Assembly (NCBI GenBank): GCA_019237355.1
Contig: JAFAHH010000592.1
Location: 1-7,182 of the forward strand
DNA from: Acetobacteraceae bacterium
Lineage (GTDB): Bacteria > Pseudomonadota > Alphaproteobacteria > Acetobacterales > Acetobacteraceae
DNA length: 7,182 nt
Direction of reading: 5' to 3'
Below the pieces are notes generated by a model. It was not told the DNA's origin, did no database searches, and saw nothing but the letters and a program-made list of their open reading frames with translations. The translations under genes were made by a program, and so were the position numbers. Shown piece by piece: positions 1-6,710 of the stretch; within the stretch, counting starts at the first letter, position 1, and each line of letters begins with the position of its first letter.

Positions 1-1201
1 CGATGCGGCGCACGTATTTCACGGCCTCGGCGGGCAGTTCCGCCCAAGAGCGGGCGCCGCGGGTTGATCCCCGCCAGCCGGCGACGGTTTCGTATTCCGG
101 CACCGCTCCCGCTTGCGCCCCCGGAGCCGCGGGCAGATGCGTAAAGCGCTCTCCCCCGATCCGATATCTCGTGCAGATTTGCAATTCGGGCAAACCGTCG
201 AGCACGTCGAGCTTGGTAAGTGCCAGGCCTTGAATGCCGCCCACCTTCACGGCTTGCCGCACCAAGGCTGCATCGAACCAGCCGCAGCGCCGGCGCCGGC
301 CGGTCACGGTGCCAAATTCATGCCCCCGATCGCCTAGCAACTGGGCCATTTCGTCGTGCAGCTCGGTCGGAAATGGCCCGGCGCCAACCCGGGTTGAATA
401 GGCTTTCGCGATTCCAAGGACGAACCCGACCGAACCCGGCCCTAGTCCCGATCCCGAACCCGCCGTGGCCGCCACCGTATTGCTGCTAGTCACGAACGGG
501 TAGGTTCCGTGATCCACATCTAGCATCACCGCCTGCGCGCCCTCGAACAGAATACGTCGCCCGGCGCGGCGAGCCTGGTCCAGGCGCGCCCAAACCGGCT
601 CTATAAAAGGCAGCAGACGCGGGCCGAGGCGGGTGAGCTGGTCGCACAGTGCCCGCTTCTCGAAGGGCCGCGCGCCCAGACCCGCAAGCAAGGTGTTATG
701 ATGCAACAGTAATCCATCGAGTTTCCCCGACAGCGTGGCGGGCTCGGCTAAGTCGCACATCCGGATCGCCCGGCGCGCCACTTTATCCTCATACGCGGGC
801 CCAATGCCCCGGCCGGTGGTTCCGATCTTACGCTCGCCCCGCGCCGCTTCCCGCGCCCGATCCAAGGCAGAATGCAGCGGCAAGATCAGCGGGGCGTTCT
901 CGGCAATCCGCAAGTTATCCGGCGTAACTCGCAGCCCTTGGGAGCCCACCCGCTCGATTTCGGCCAGCAGCGCCTCGGGGTCGATCACCACACCATTGCC
1001 GATGATGCCGAGCTTACCTCGCACCACCCCACTCGGCAGCAGCGAAAGCTTGTACGTTTCGCTCCCAACCACAAGCGTATGGCCGGCATTGTGCCCGCCC
1101 TGGAACCGCACCACGATATCGGCCCGGCTGGCAAGCCAATCCACCACCTTTCCCTTGCCTTCGTCGCCCCATTGGGCGCCGATCACCGCGACATTGGCCA
1201 T
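1..1201 (-). CDS. purA: Adenylosuccinate synthetase (PurA), C-terminus cut off by the window edge
   Basis: PurA joins IMP and aspartate, using GTP, to make adenylosuccinate, the first committed step from IMP to AMP in the cytoplasm. The reverse strand from ATG at 1201 is open to the window edge, giving 400 codons of a family that is usually about 430, so roughly 30 C-terminal residues are missing. Hallmarks fall at nearly the same numbers as in the E. coli enzyme: the P-loop-like GDEGKGK at 12-18 with the catalytic Asp13, GGHNAGHT at 35-42 with His41, GTTGRGIGP at 127-135, FEGAQ at 219-223 followed by DHGTYPFVTSSN at 230-241, STRVGAGPFPTE at 269-280, the TGRRRRCGWFD loop at 300-310 with Arg303 and Arg305, and the guanine-recognising TKLD at 329-332. 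All visible active-site residues are present. The start is 14 nt after the hisZ stop, so the genes are probably cotranscribed. Identification is secure. Confidence 0.97.
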   Translation of the reverse strand, partial: MANVAVIGAQWGDEGKGKVVDWLASRADIVVRFQGGHNAGHTLVVGSETYKLSLLPSGVVRGKLGIIGNGVVIDPEALLAEIERVGSQGLRVTPDNLRIAENAPLILPLHSALDRAREAARGERKIGTTGRGIGPAYEDKVARRAIRMCDLAEPATLSGKLDGLLLHHNTLLAGLGARPFEKRALCDQLTRLGPRLLPFIEPVWARLDQARRAGRRILFEGAQAVMLDVDHGTYPFVTSSNTVAATAGSGSGLGPGSVGFVLGIAKAYSTRVGAGPFPTELHDEMAQLLGDRGHEFGTVTGRRRRCGWFDAALVRQAVKVGGIQGLALTKLDVLDGLPELQICTRYRIGGERFTHLPAAPGAQAGAVPEYETVAGWRGSTRGARSWAELPAEAVKYVRRI

Positions 1202-1211
1202 GATTTAGCTT

Positions 1212-1217
1212 CCACCT
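1212..1217 (-). promoter_or_regulatory. purA ribosome-binding site overlapping the hisZ stop codon
   Basis: On the minus strand AGGTGG lies 10 nt before the purA ATG. Its first two bases are the last two of the hisZ TAG stop. A ribosome ending hisZ therefore sits on the purA initiation region, which suggests translational coupling. The spacing is slightly long. Confidence 0.6.
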
Positions 1218-2358
1218 ACAGCTTCACCGCCGCACCCTCGCGGATAATGTAATCGCATCGTAGCCGTGCAGCCTCGGACTCTGGGTCTGCCTCTCCATCG
1301 AGCGAGGCGACCGTCGCATAGCCTTGGCCCCGCAACGAAGCGGCCGCCGCTTGCTCCGTCCCCGCCGGCACAAAAACCCGGGGCCGCGCCTTTGGAGCAG
1401 GCGCCGCTTGAAGAATCACATCAGGATAAAGCGTGAGGCCGGTCGCCGCCTCCGCCTCGCCGCATAAATATCGGCCGCCCCGGCCGAGCTCTTTATAGCG
1501 GCCGGGAGCGTAAATCGTGACGGCCACTCCGGTGTGGTACCGAAAGCCCCGGAATTCGACCGGGTCCAGGGTCAGCCGAAGCCCGGGTGCGCGAATCCTG
1601 ATGGCGGCAATAGTCTCCGCGGCTTGATCGGCGAGGATCCGAACGGCCTGCGGTAACGATGCGGATTGCAGCGCCGCCAACGCGCGGTCCGCTGGCCCAG
1701 CCGCGTGAAGCAAATCGGTCAACACTCCCGCCAGCCGGCCTCCGTGGCGTGCGACCGACACCGCGTCTTTGCGATCCAGCGCCCTAGCCAGGCCGTTGCG
1801 CGCCAACCCCTCAATCCCCGCGTGCTCGATGAGGGCCGGGGCTAGCGTAGGTAACGTCAGATCGAAGCTGGCGTGATGGACGCCGAGCGCGGCCAAAGCT
1901 TCCGCTCCGAGCAATACGATTTCAGCGTCGGCCGCCGAGCTCGCCGAGCCGATCAGCTCAATGCCGGCTTGCGCAATTTGCCGGTCGGGCGCCAGTTGTC
2001 CGCCCCGCACGCGAAGGCATTCGCCAAAGTAAGAGAGCCGAAGCGGCCGCGGGGCGTTGGCCAGCCGGGTTGTGGCTATGCGGGCGATCTGCGGCGTGAT
2101 GTCGGCGCGCACCCCCATCATGCGCTGCGAGTCCGGGTCCATGAGGCGGAACGTCTGCTCGGCGACCGCCGCACCCGACCCGGTGAACAGACTGTCTTCG
2201 AACTCGATTAGAGGGGGCTTCACCCGCTCATAGCCGTGGCTCGCGAACACCTCCATCAGGGAGGCGACCGCCATCGCCTCGACCTCGGCTTCGGGGGGAA
2301 GGAGATCGCGCAAGCCCGAGGGCAGCAAGGCCGGATTGTTCGGAAGGTCATCCGTCAT
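1216..2358 (-). CDS. hisZ: ATP phosphoribosyltransferase regulatory subunit HisZ
   Basis: HisZ is a catalytically dead paralogue of histidyl-tRNA synthetase. It assembles with the short form of HisG to make the active, histidine-sensitive first enzyme of histidine synthesis. This 380-residue protein has the HisRS-like class II fold signatures: LPSGLRDLLP at 12-21, the motif-2 region around RADITPQIARI at 84-94 followed by YFGECLRVR at about 110-118, and the GRGGRY strand at 292-297 leading into ATGLTL. The length suits HisZ better than a true HisRS, which is normally over 400 residues with a full anticodon-binding domain. After GGRY the sequence is shorter than in HisRS and family variants with a longer loop. 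The ATG at 2358 has only a weak ribosome-binding site, but no better in-frame start is present. Presence of hisZ implies a short-form hisG elsewhere in the genome. It lies between a lipoprotein gene and purA, all on one strand. Confidence 0.95.
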   Translation of the reverse strand: MTDDLPNNPALLPSGLRDLLPPEAEVEAMAVASLMEVFASHGYERVKPPLIEFEDSLFTGSGAAVAEQTFRLMDPDSQRMMGVRADITPQIARIATTRLANAPRPLRLSYFGECLRVRGGQLAPDRQIAQAGIELIGSASSAADAEIVLLGAEALAALGVHHASFDLTLPTLAPALIEHAGIEGLARNGLARALDRKDAVSVARHGGRLAGVLTDLLHAAGPADRALAALQSASLPQAVRILADQAAETIAAIRIRAPGLRLTLDPVEFRGFRYHTGVAVTIYAPGRYKELGRGGRYLCGEAEAATGLTLYPDVILQAAPAPKARPRVFVPAGTEQAAAASLRGQGYATVASLDGEADPESEAARLRCDYIIREGAAVKL

Positions 2359-2369
2359 CGGAGCTCATG

Positions 2370-2383
2370 CCGCTCTTGAGCGG
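2370..2383. repeat. Small inverted repeat between the lipoprotein gene and hisZ
   Basis: CCGCTC and GAGCGG flank TT in the 30-nt gap; folded as RNA this gives a 5-bp stem with a 4-nt loop. No U-tract follows it on the minus strand, so it is not a convincing terminator. It lies 12 nt before the hisZ ATG and could affect access to that weak initiation site. It may equally be chance in GC-rich DNA. Confidence 0.3.
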
Positions 2384-2388
2384 TGATT

Positions 2389-2847
2389 TTATCGTGGCGC
2401 CGACGCAGGGATCGGCCCGGCCGCCGGGGTGACGTTGACCGTTGCTCGGAGAACCGGCTCGCCAGGCTCAAACCTCACCGCAAAATGATCCGCCCCAGTG
2501 TAACCGGGATCTGGGGTGTAATCGATGCGCGTCTCATCACCCACAGTATGAACATAAACCTTGCCATGCCCGGGCCGGGTCACGAGGAGCCCCACATCAT
2601 ACGGCGACGGTCCCGGCTGAGCGACGGTGACCGCGCACCACCCGCCGTCATTGCCCACACTGATCGCCACATCCCTCGCCTGCCCTGGCACAAGGCTCAC
2701 TTTTGGAACGGTACAGCTCTTTGCCGCTCCGACAAAGTCGATTGCGAAAACCCTTGAAGGCACACGAGGCGGCGGCGTAGGTGCACAGGCTTGCAACACG
2801 CCGATAAAGCCGAGCCAAGCGGGTAAAGTAGGACGCAGGAGTCTCAA
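2389..2847 (-). CDS. Small predicted lipoprotein with an Ig/cadherin-like motif, function unknown
   Basis: This encodes 152 residues. The N-terminus is a lipoprotein signal peptide: basic residues (Arg2, Arg5), a hydrophobic stretch and the lipobox LQAC at 18-21, so Cys21 should be lipidated and the protein anchored to a membrane facing the periplasm. A Pro-rich linker follows (APTPPP, 22-27). Two more cysteines, 45 and 71, could form a disulfide. YTPDPGYTGADHF at 110-122 resembles the YTPxxGFTGxDSF signature of bacterial Ig/cadherin-like beta-sandwich domains, so a single beta-sandwich is likely (inference). The TTG start is well fixed: an in-frame TAA lies three codons upstream and AGAAGG sits 9 nt before it. 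The gene ends 30 nt before hisZ on the same strand and probably leads that operon. Nothing links it to histidine or purine synthesis. Confidence 0.8.
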   Translation of the reverse strand: MRLLRPTLPAWLGFIGVLQACAPTPPPRVPSRVFAIDFVGAAKSCTVPKVSLVPGQARDVAISVGNDGGWCAVTVAQPGPSPYDVGLLVTRPGHGKVYVHTVGDETRIDYTPDPGYTGADHFAVRFEPGEPVLRATVNVTPAAGPIPASAPR

Positions 2848-2856
2848 AAGGGATTA

Positions 2857-2862
2857 CCTTCT
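2857..2862 (-). promoter_or_regulatory. Ribosome-binding site that supports the TTG start of the lipoprotein gene
   Basis: On the minus strand AGAAGG lies 9 nt upstream of TTG at 2847, a normal spacing. With the in-frame TAA just downstream of it, this makes TTG the only sensible start that keeps the full lipoprotein signal peptide. Confidence 0.6.
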
Positions 2863-2877
2863 CTTTGTGGCGTGGGG

Positions 2878-2906
2878 GTTATCAGGCGCGCCTTGCTCAG
2901 AGGCAA
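2878..2906 (-). promoter_or_regulatory. Candidate sigma-70-type promoter for the lipoprotein-hisZ-purA unit
   Basis: On the minus strand TTGCCT (2906-2901) and GATAAC (2883-2878) are separated by 17 nt. Each matches the consensus hexamers at four of six positions. Transcription would start near 2871, leaving a leader of about 24 nt that includes the ribosome-binding site. This is a match by eye only; no equally good promoter is visible toward the plus-strand gene. Confidence 0.4.
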
Positions 2907-2908
2907 GG
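2891..2908. repeat. Inverted repeat CCTTGC-N6-GCAAGG overlapping the candidate promoter
   Basis: Two perfect 6-bp arms (2891-2896 and 2903-2908) flank a 6-nt spacer in the 96-nt region between divergent genes. The right arm overlaps the proposed -35 hexamer of the minus-strand unit, a position suited to a repressor site. It immediately follows an 8-bp palindrome, GGCGCGCC, at 2885-2892. No regulator can be named, and short palindromes are common in GC-rich DNA. Confidence 0.35.
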
Positions 2909-2928
2909 GGTCGAACTCCAGCAGACTC

Positions 2929-2933
2929 GGAGG
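2929..2933 (+). promoter_or_regulatory. Ribosome-binding site that decides the GTG start at 2944
   Basis: GGAGG lies 10 nt before GTG 2944 and 19 nt before ATG 2953. GTG is therefore preferred. An earlier in-frame GTG at 2872 would put 24 charged residues ahead of the signal peptide and is unlikely. Confidence 0.6.
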
Positions 2934-2943
2934 TAGATGTGCC

Positions 2944-3468
2944 GTGAAAATCATGTATCCGGCTACGATTGTGGTCCTATTGGCAGCGGCACTGCCAGCC
3001 AGCGCGGCAGAACTTCCCGGTCAGAAACCGGTTTTGGCACTGTTCGGGTTCGACCTGGTCAGCTCCTCACCCGAGCCGGTTCCATCGGCCGAGAAAGTGC
3101 GCTTGCATAGGGCCGGACAGGAGCTGGCCAGATTGTTACAAGACTCCGGCAAATATACGGTAATCGATTTGACCGCCGAAGCGGAAAACATTGAGCGCAG
3201 CGCAATGATCATGAATTGTAACGGATGCGAGCTAATTCCGGCACGGCAGGCCGGCGCCACCCTGGCCGCCTATGGCTGGGTACAGAAGGTGAGCAATCTA
3301 ATCTTGAACATGAACGTCGTGATAAAGGACGCGAAAACCGGCGCTCCACTCGCCTTCGCTGGGGCCGATATCCGGGGCAACACGGACCAGAGCTGGCGCC
3401 GTGGGGTCAAATTCATCGCCGAGCGGTTACCGTCAACTTCCAGCGATTCCGGCCTGAGCGGCCGATGA
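2944..3468 (+). CDS. Exported protein of unknown function, resembling the DUF2380/DUF3280 group
   Basis: From GTG 2944 this gives 174 residues. It starts with a signal peptide: Lys2, a hydrophobic core from about 7 to 17, and ASA-A around 19-22 as a probable signal peptidase I site, so the mature protein should be periplasmic. The mature part opens with a beta-strand-like PVLALFGFDL. It has a CNGC pair (Cys92, Cys95) in MNCNGCEL, then YGWVQKVSNLILNMNVVIKD from about 110, and DIRGNTDQSW at 142-151. I recall this combination from alphaproteobacterial proteins labelled DUF2380 or DUF3280; I cannot confirm which Pfam family applies. No catalytic role is known to me. The CxxC could be a disulfide or redox pair, since the protein is exported. 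The gene diverges from the lipoprotein-hisZ-purA unit and converges with the permease gene, with only 6 nt between the two stops, so it is probably transcribed alone. Confidence 0.85.
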   Translation: MKIMYPATIVVLLAAALPASAAELPGQKPVLALFGFDLVSSSPEPVPSAEKVRLHRAGQELARLLQDSGKYTVIDLTAEAENIERSAMIMNCNGCELIPARQAGATLAAYGWVQKVSNLILNMNVVIKDAKTGAPLAFAGADIRGNTDQSWRRGVKFIAERLPSTSSDSGLSGR

Positions 3469-3480
3469 GCCCTGTCATCG
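3463..3480. repeat. Inverted repeat containing both stop codons of convergent genes
   Basis: CGATGA (3463-3468) and TCATCG (3475-3480) are perfect 6-bp arms around a 6-nt spacer. The plus-strand stop (3466-3468) and the minus-strand stop (3475-3477) lie at mirror positions in the arms. A second GC stem, CGGCC/GGCCG with a 5-nt loop, lies just left at 3450-3464 and competes with it. Neither has a T-tract, so a bidirectional terminator is only a weak possibility. Confidence 0.3.
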
Positions 3481-5286
3481 CGCGGTCGCAATCATCGCTG
3501 AGCCGAGCGGCCAGACGATAAGAATGAGCGACGTCCCAAACACCGCGACGATACAAGAAAGCGGTAATCCGAGCCGCCAATAATCAGCGAATTTGTAACC
3601 GCCGGGTCCCATCACGAGCAAATTATTTTGGTGCCCGATCGGCGTCAGGAAATCACATGAGGCCCCAAGCGCCACCGCCATCAGAAACGCATCCGGCCCG
3701 TAACCAAGATTCTTGGCCACAGCCGCAGCAACCGGTCCCATCACCAAAACAGCCGCAGCATGATGCAGCATCGGGGTTATAAGCATCGCCGAAATCAACA
3801 TCACACCAACCGCCAGATATCCTGGAAGCTGGCCCGCAACACGCGTAAGACCGTCCGCGATCAACCCAGCCGCACCGGTATCTTTCACAGCCTCACCTAC
3901 CGGAATAAGACAGGCTAGCATGATCACAATGGGCCAGTCGATGGCATCCAACGCCTCCTTCGGCGTTAGCACACCGGACAACACCACCAATGTGGCCGCA
4001 GCAAAAAATCCAAGCTCGGCGCGCACCATCCCAAACGCGATAAGCAGCATGGCGCCCGCCATGACAATGACCGGGAGTAGCCGCTTGCTGCGCGGCCGGC
4101 CAATTGCCAGGTTTCGCTCGGCGAGCGGCAGGCAGCCAAGCCGGGGGAGGTTCTCATTGAGCTGCTTGCTGCGGCCTTGCAGGACCACAACATCGCCTTC
4201 CCGGAAGCGCGTGTGGCGCAAGCGCGTCGCTAGGCGGCGGTTTCCGCGGCTGATCGCGAGCAGATTGAGCTCGTAGCTCTGCCGCAGATGCATCCCCGCC
4301 GGCGTCCACCCAACGAGTGGGGAATCAGGTGAAACAACCGCTTCAATAACCTCGAGCTGGTCATCTTTATCCCGCGGCTTCAGGGCGGCTAATTCCTCTT
4401 CGCCCAGAAGCTTGAGCCCGGCCTGATCGACCACAGGCCGCAGCGCCACCGGATCCGCCTGCAACACCAGCACGTCATTCTCGAATATCGTCCAGTGACT
4501 CGCTGGAATGTAACGGCGGTCGTGTTCGCGAATAACGGTGATGACCGTGACCTCACCTTCGGCGATGTCCTCGAGATCGGCTATGGTTTTGCCGATGAAC
4601 GGCGACGCCGGTGGCACAACCGCCTCGGTCATGTAATCTTCGATTGCGAAGCGCTTCTCCGCGGCAGCCCTGCCGATCCTGTTCTGCGGCAGCAATCGCC
4701 ATCCAACGCTGAGGAAGGCAATCGCCACCAAGGACAATGGCAAGCCGACGGGGGCGAAATCGAATAGGTGGTACGGCGTGCCCAGGACTTCCTGCCGGAC
4801 GGTCGCAATGAGCAGATTGGGTGAGGTACCAATTTCGGTGATCGTTCCGCCCACCAGCGAGCCGAAGGCGAGCGGCATGAGATAACGCGAGACCGGGCGC
4901 TTTCTTCGCTGGGCCGTTTGAATGGCAATCGGCAAGAACATCCCAAGCGTGCCGATATTCTTGATCACCGCGGAGAGTAGCGTTACTGCCGCAGTAAGCG
5001 TCCCGATCTGCAGAGTGCTACTTCGAATCCGGCGCATTATCCGCCGCATCACCCCTTCAATCGCCCCAGACACGGCGATCGCCCGGCTCAGCACCAGGAC
5101 CGACGCTATGATGATGATAACGGGGTTGGAAAAGCCCTCAAAAACGTGGCTCGGAGGCACGATGCCGGTCAGAGCACCACAACAGAGCGCAACCGCCGCG
5201 ATCAGATCATACCGGATCCGGTCGGAGGCAAACAGCACCATCATCCCGACGATAATCGCGAACGAGAGTGCTTGAGGGATAGTCAC
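3475..5286 (-). CDS. SLC13-type permease (DASS/ion transporter superfamily) with two TrkA-C domains
   Basis: This 603-residue inner-membrane protein has hydrophobic segments from residue 7 to about 205, a soluble central part, and more membrane segments from about 408 to the end. Two transporter repeats carry related signatures: NIGTLGMFLPIAI at 110-122 and EIGTSPNLL at 151-159 in the first half, and TPIGHQNNLL at 548-557 in the second. The central part has two RCK_C/TrkA-C-like domains, about 216-300 (YMTEAVV...SPFIGKTI) and 310-395 (VIEAVVSPDSPLVG...GDVVVLQG). This layout is typical of SLC13 family permeases, whose known members move sulfate or di/tricarboxylates with sodium. The substrate here is not readable. 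GTG 5286 is chosen because the protein then begins TIPQALSFAII as homologues do. The frame is open further upstream, but that stretch is antisense-like overlap with the dehydrogenase gene. GTG lies 4 nt after that gene's stop without a clear ribosome-binding site, so coupled translation is likely. Confidence 0.9.
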   Translation of the reverse strand: MTIPQALSFAIIVGMMVLFASDRIRYDLIAAVALCCGALTGIVPPSHVFEGFSNPVIIIIASVLVLSRAIAVSGAIEGVMRRIMRRIRSSTLQIGTLTAAVTLLSAVIKNIGTLGMFLPIAIQTAQRRKRPVSRYLMPLAFGSLVGGTITEIGTSPNLLIATVRQEVLGTPYHLFDFAPVGLPLSLVAIAFLSVGWRLLPQNRIGRAAAEKRFAIEDYMTEAVVPPASPFIGKTIADLEDIAEGEVTVITVIREHDRRYIPASHWTIFENDVLVLQADPVALRPVVDQAGLKLLGEEELAALKPRDKDDQLEVIEAVVSPDSPLVGWTPAGMHLRQSYELNLLAISRGNRRLATRLRHTRFREGDVVVLQGRSKQLNENLPRLGCLPLAERNLAIGRPRSKRLLPVIVMAGAMLLIAFGMVRAELGFFAAATLVVLSGVLTPKEALDAIDWPIVIMLACLIPVGEAVKDTGAAGLIADGLTRVAGQLPGYLAVGVMLISAMLITPMLHHAAAVLVMGPVAAAVAKNLGYGPDAFLMAVALGASCDFLTPIGHQNNLLVMGPGGYKFADYWRLGLPLSCIVAVFGTSLILIVWPLGSAMIATAR

Positions 5287-5290
5287 GCGA

Positions 5291-6673
5291 TTAGTTAAGA
5301 AAAATCTTCCCCGGATTGAGGATGCCGCGGGGATCGAGCGCCTTCTTGATGGAACGCATAACGGCCAGCGCCTCTGGGCCGTGTTCCGCCTCCAGAAACT
5401 CCCGCTTGCCAATACCGACTCCATGCTCGCCGCTGCACGAACCACCCAAGGCGAGCGCGCGGGCGACGATCCTACGATCCAGCGCCCAGGCTCGGTCCAT
5501 TCCATCGGGTTCTGGGGGGACGAGAATGACGGTATGGAAATTGCCATCCCCAACATGACCAACCACGGTGGCGGCCAACCCTGACCCGGCAATATCCTCC
5601 TTCACCCCGAGGATTGCGTCATCGAGCTTCGAGATGGGCACGATTGTATCCGCCGTGAGCACCTTGTGACCCGGCCGAAGGCCCTGAACTGCCCAGTACA
5701 CATCATGCCTCGCCTTCCACAGGCGGGTGCGGGTTTCCGTATCCATGGCCCAGGCGAAACTGCTCGCCTCGTAGGAAGCCGCGATCTCCTCGGCCTGCCG
5801 TGCCTGCTCCTCGACTCCGGCTTTGGAGCCGTGGAACTCGAGAAACAGCGTAGGCAAAGGCTCCAATCCCTCCAGCTTGGAATAGGCAATGCACGCTTGC
5901 GTCTGGAGCTCGTCCAGCAGCTCCAACCGCGCCACCGGGATTCCTGATTGGAGAATGGCGATCACGGTTTCCACTGCACCTTTCAAGCTAGGGAATTGGC
6001 AGGTTGCCGCCGAGATCGCGTCAGGAATGGGGTGGAGCCGAAGCTGAATCTCCATGATAACGCCAAGGGTGCCCTCCGAGCCGATGAAAAGATGAGTTAA
6101 GTCATACCCGTTCGACGCCTTCCGCACCCGGCCGCCGGTCTTAATCATCGTCCCGTCCGCGAGCACCACGGTCAAGCCAAGCACATTTTCCCTGATCGTA
6201 CCATAACGGACGGCATTGGTGCCGCTCGCGCGCGTGCCGCACATCCCGCCAATAGTGCAGTGCGGCGTCCCCGGATCGACCGGAAAGAATAAGCCCTGGT
6301 CGCGCAGGTGCTCGTTGAGCTGCTCGCGGGTCACCCCAGCCTGGACGCGGCAATCCATATCGGGCTGGCTCACATCCAAGATCTCGGTCAGGTGCGAAAG
6401 ATCAAGGCTAATGCCGCCCCGCACTGGCGTGACATGGCCCTCCAGCGAACTACCGGCCCCAAACGGCACTACTGGGATGTTCTGCGCATGGCAGAGCGCG
6501 AGCAGCCGGGATGCCTCCTCGCCCGTCTCGATAAACGCCACAGCATCCGGAAGATGTGGTTTATGAGGGTCCTGCCCGTGCGAATGATGCTCGCGCAGCG
6601 CCACATTGGTGGTTATGCGCTCGCCTAGGAAATCCCGGGCTGCTGCAATCACATCCTCAATGGCGCGCGGCAT
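5291..6673 (-). CDS. FAD-binding D-2-hydroxyacid dehydrogenase, D-lactate dehydrogenase (cytochrome)/GlcD-like
   Basis: This 460-residue flavoprotein belongs to the VAO/PCMH-fold family that includes eukaryotic LDHD/Dld1 and bacterial GlcD. Members oxidise D-lactate or other D-2-hydroxyacids to 2-oxoacids and pass electrons to a cytochrome, quinone or electron-transfer protein. The FAD domain (about 37-215) shows PFGAGSSLEGH at 70-80, PGTPHCTIGGMCGTRASGTN at 134-153 and GSEGTLGVI after it. The C-terminal domain has the metal-site motif HVGDGNFH at 373-380 and SGEHGVGIGKRE from 414, with Glu416 and His417. It ends in LDPRGILNPGKIF, as family members do. Every expected motif is intact and no Fe-S cysteine domain is fused. 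ATG 6673 is favoured: GAGGGG lies 6 nt upstream, and the open frame beyond it runs into the intergenic repeat. Its stop is 4 nt before the permease GTG, so the two form an operon. The permease may import its substrate (inference). D-lactate is likely but other D-hydroxyacids fit. Confidence 0.92.
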   Translation of the reverse strand: MPRAIEDVIAAARDFLGERITTNVALREHHSHGQDPHKPHLPDAVAFIETGEEASRLLALCHAQNIPVVPFGAGSSLEGHVTPVRGGISLDLSHLTEILDVSQPDMDCRVQAGVTREQLNEHLRDQGLFFPVDPGTPHCTIGGMCGTRASGTNAVRYGTIRENVLGLTVVLADGTMIKTGGRVRKASNGYDLTHLFIGSEGTLGVIMEIQLRLHPIPDAISAATCQFPSLKGAVETVIAILQSGIPVARLELLDELQTQACIAYSKLEGLEPLPTLFLEFHGSKAGVEEQARQAEEIAASYEASSFAWAMDTETRTRLWKARHDVYWAVQGLRPGHKVLTADTIVPISKLDDAILGVKEDIAGSGLAATVVGHVGDGNFHTVILVPPEPDGMDRAWALDRRIVARALALGGSCSGEHGVGIGKREFLEAEHGPEALAVMRSIKKALDPRGILNPGKIFLN

Positions 6674-6679
6674 GGCCGT

Positions 6680-6685
6680 CCCCTC
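6680..6685 (-). promoter_or_regulatory. Ribosome-binding site fixing the dehydrogenase start at 6673
   Basis: On the minus strand GAGGGG lies 6 nt before ATG 6673. The upstream in-frame starts, as far as 6787, lack such a site and would translate the promoter region, so they are not used here. Confidence 0.65.
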
Positions 6686-6691
6686 AAGCCT

Positions 6692-6697
6692 ATTATG
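6692..6697 (-). promoter_or_regulatory. Candidate -10 element for the dehydrogenase-permease operon
   Basis: On the minus strand CATAAT matches five of six bases of the -10 consensus. No good -35 hexamer lies 16-19 nt upstream; that position falls in the inverted repeat at 6711-6734. This would fit an activator-dependent or repressor-covered promoter. The start point would be near 6685, giving a very short leader that begins about at the ribosome-binding site, so a promoter further upstream remains possible. Confidence 0.35.
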
Positions 6698-6710
6698 AAG
6701 GCGGAACCCG

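Noticed and set aside
649..1252. Several plus-strand open frames across the left end
   Set aside because: They lie antisense to purA, whose codons and motifs match the family throughout; the frames are Arg/Pro/Ser-rich and have no recognisable domain.
2872..2943. Upstream GTG start for the exported protein
   Set aside because: It has no ribosome-binding site and would bury the signal peptide behind 24 mostly charged or polar residues.
2383..2947. Plus-strand frames opposite the lipoprotein gene
   Set aside because: The minus-strand frame has a signal peptide, lipobox, ribosome-binding site and fixed start; the opposite frames have none of these.
5287..5592. A 102-residue N-terminal extension of the permease
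   Set aside because: It overlaps the conserved C-terminal end of the dehydrogenase in another frame, is low-complexity in character, and the permease family start matches GTG 5286.
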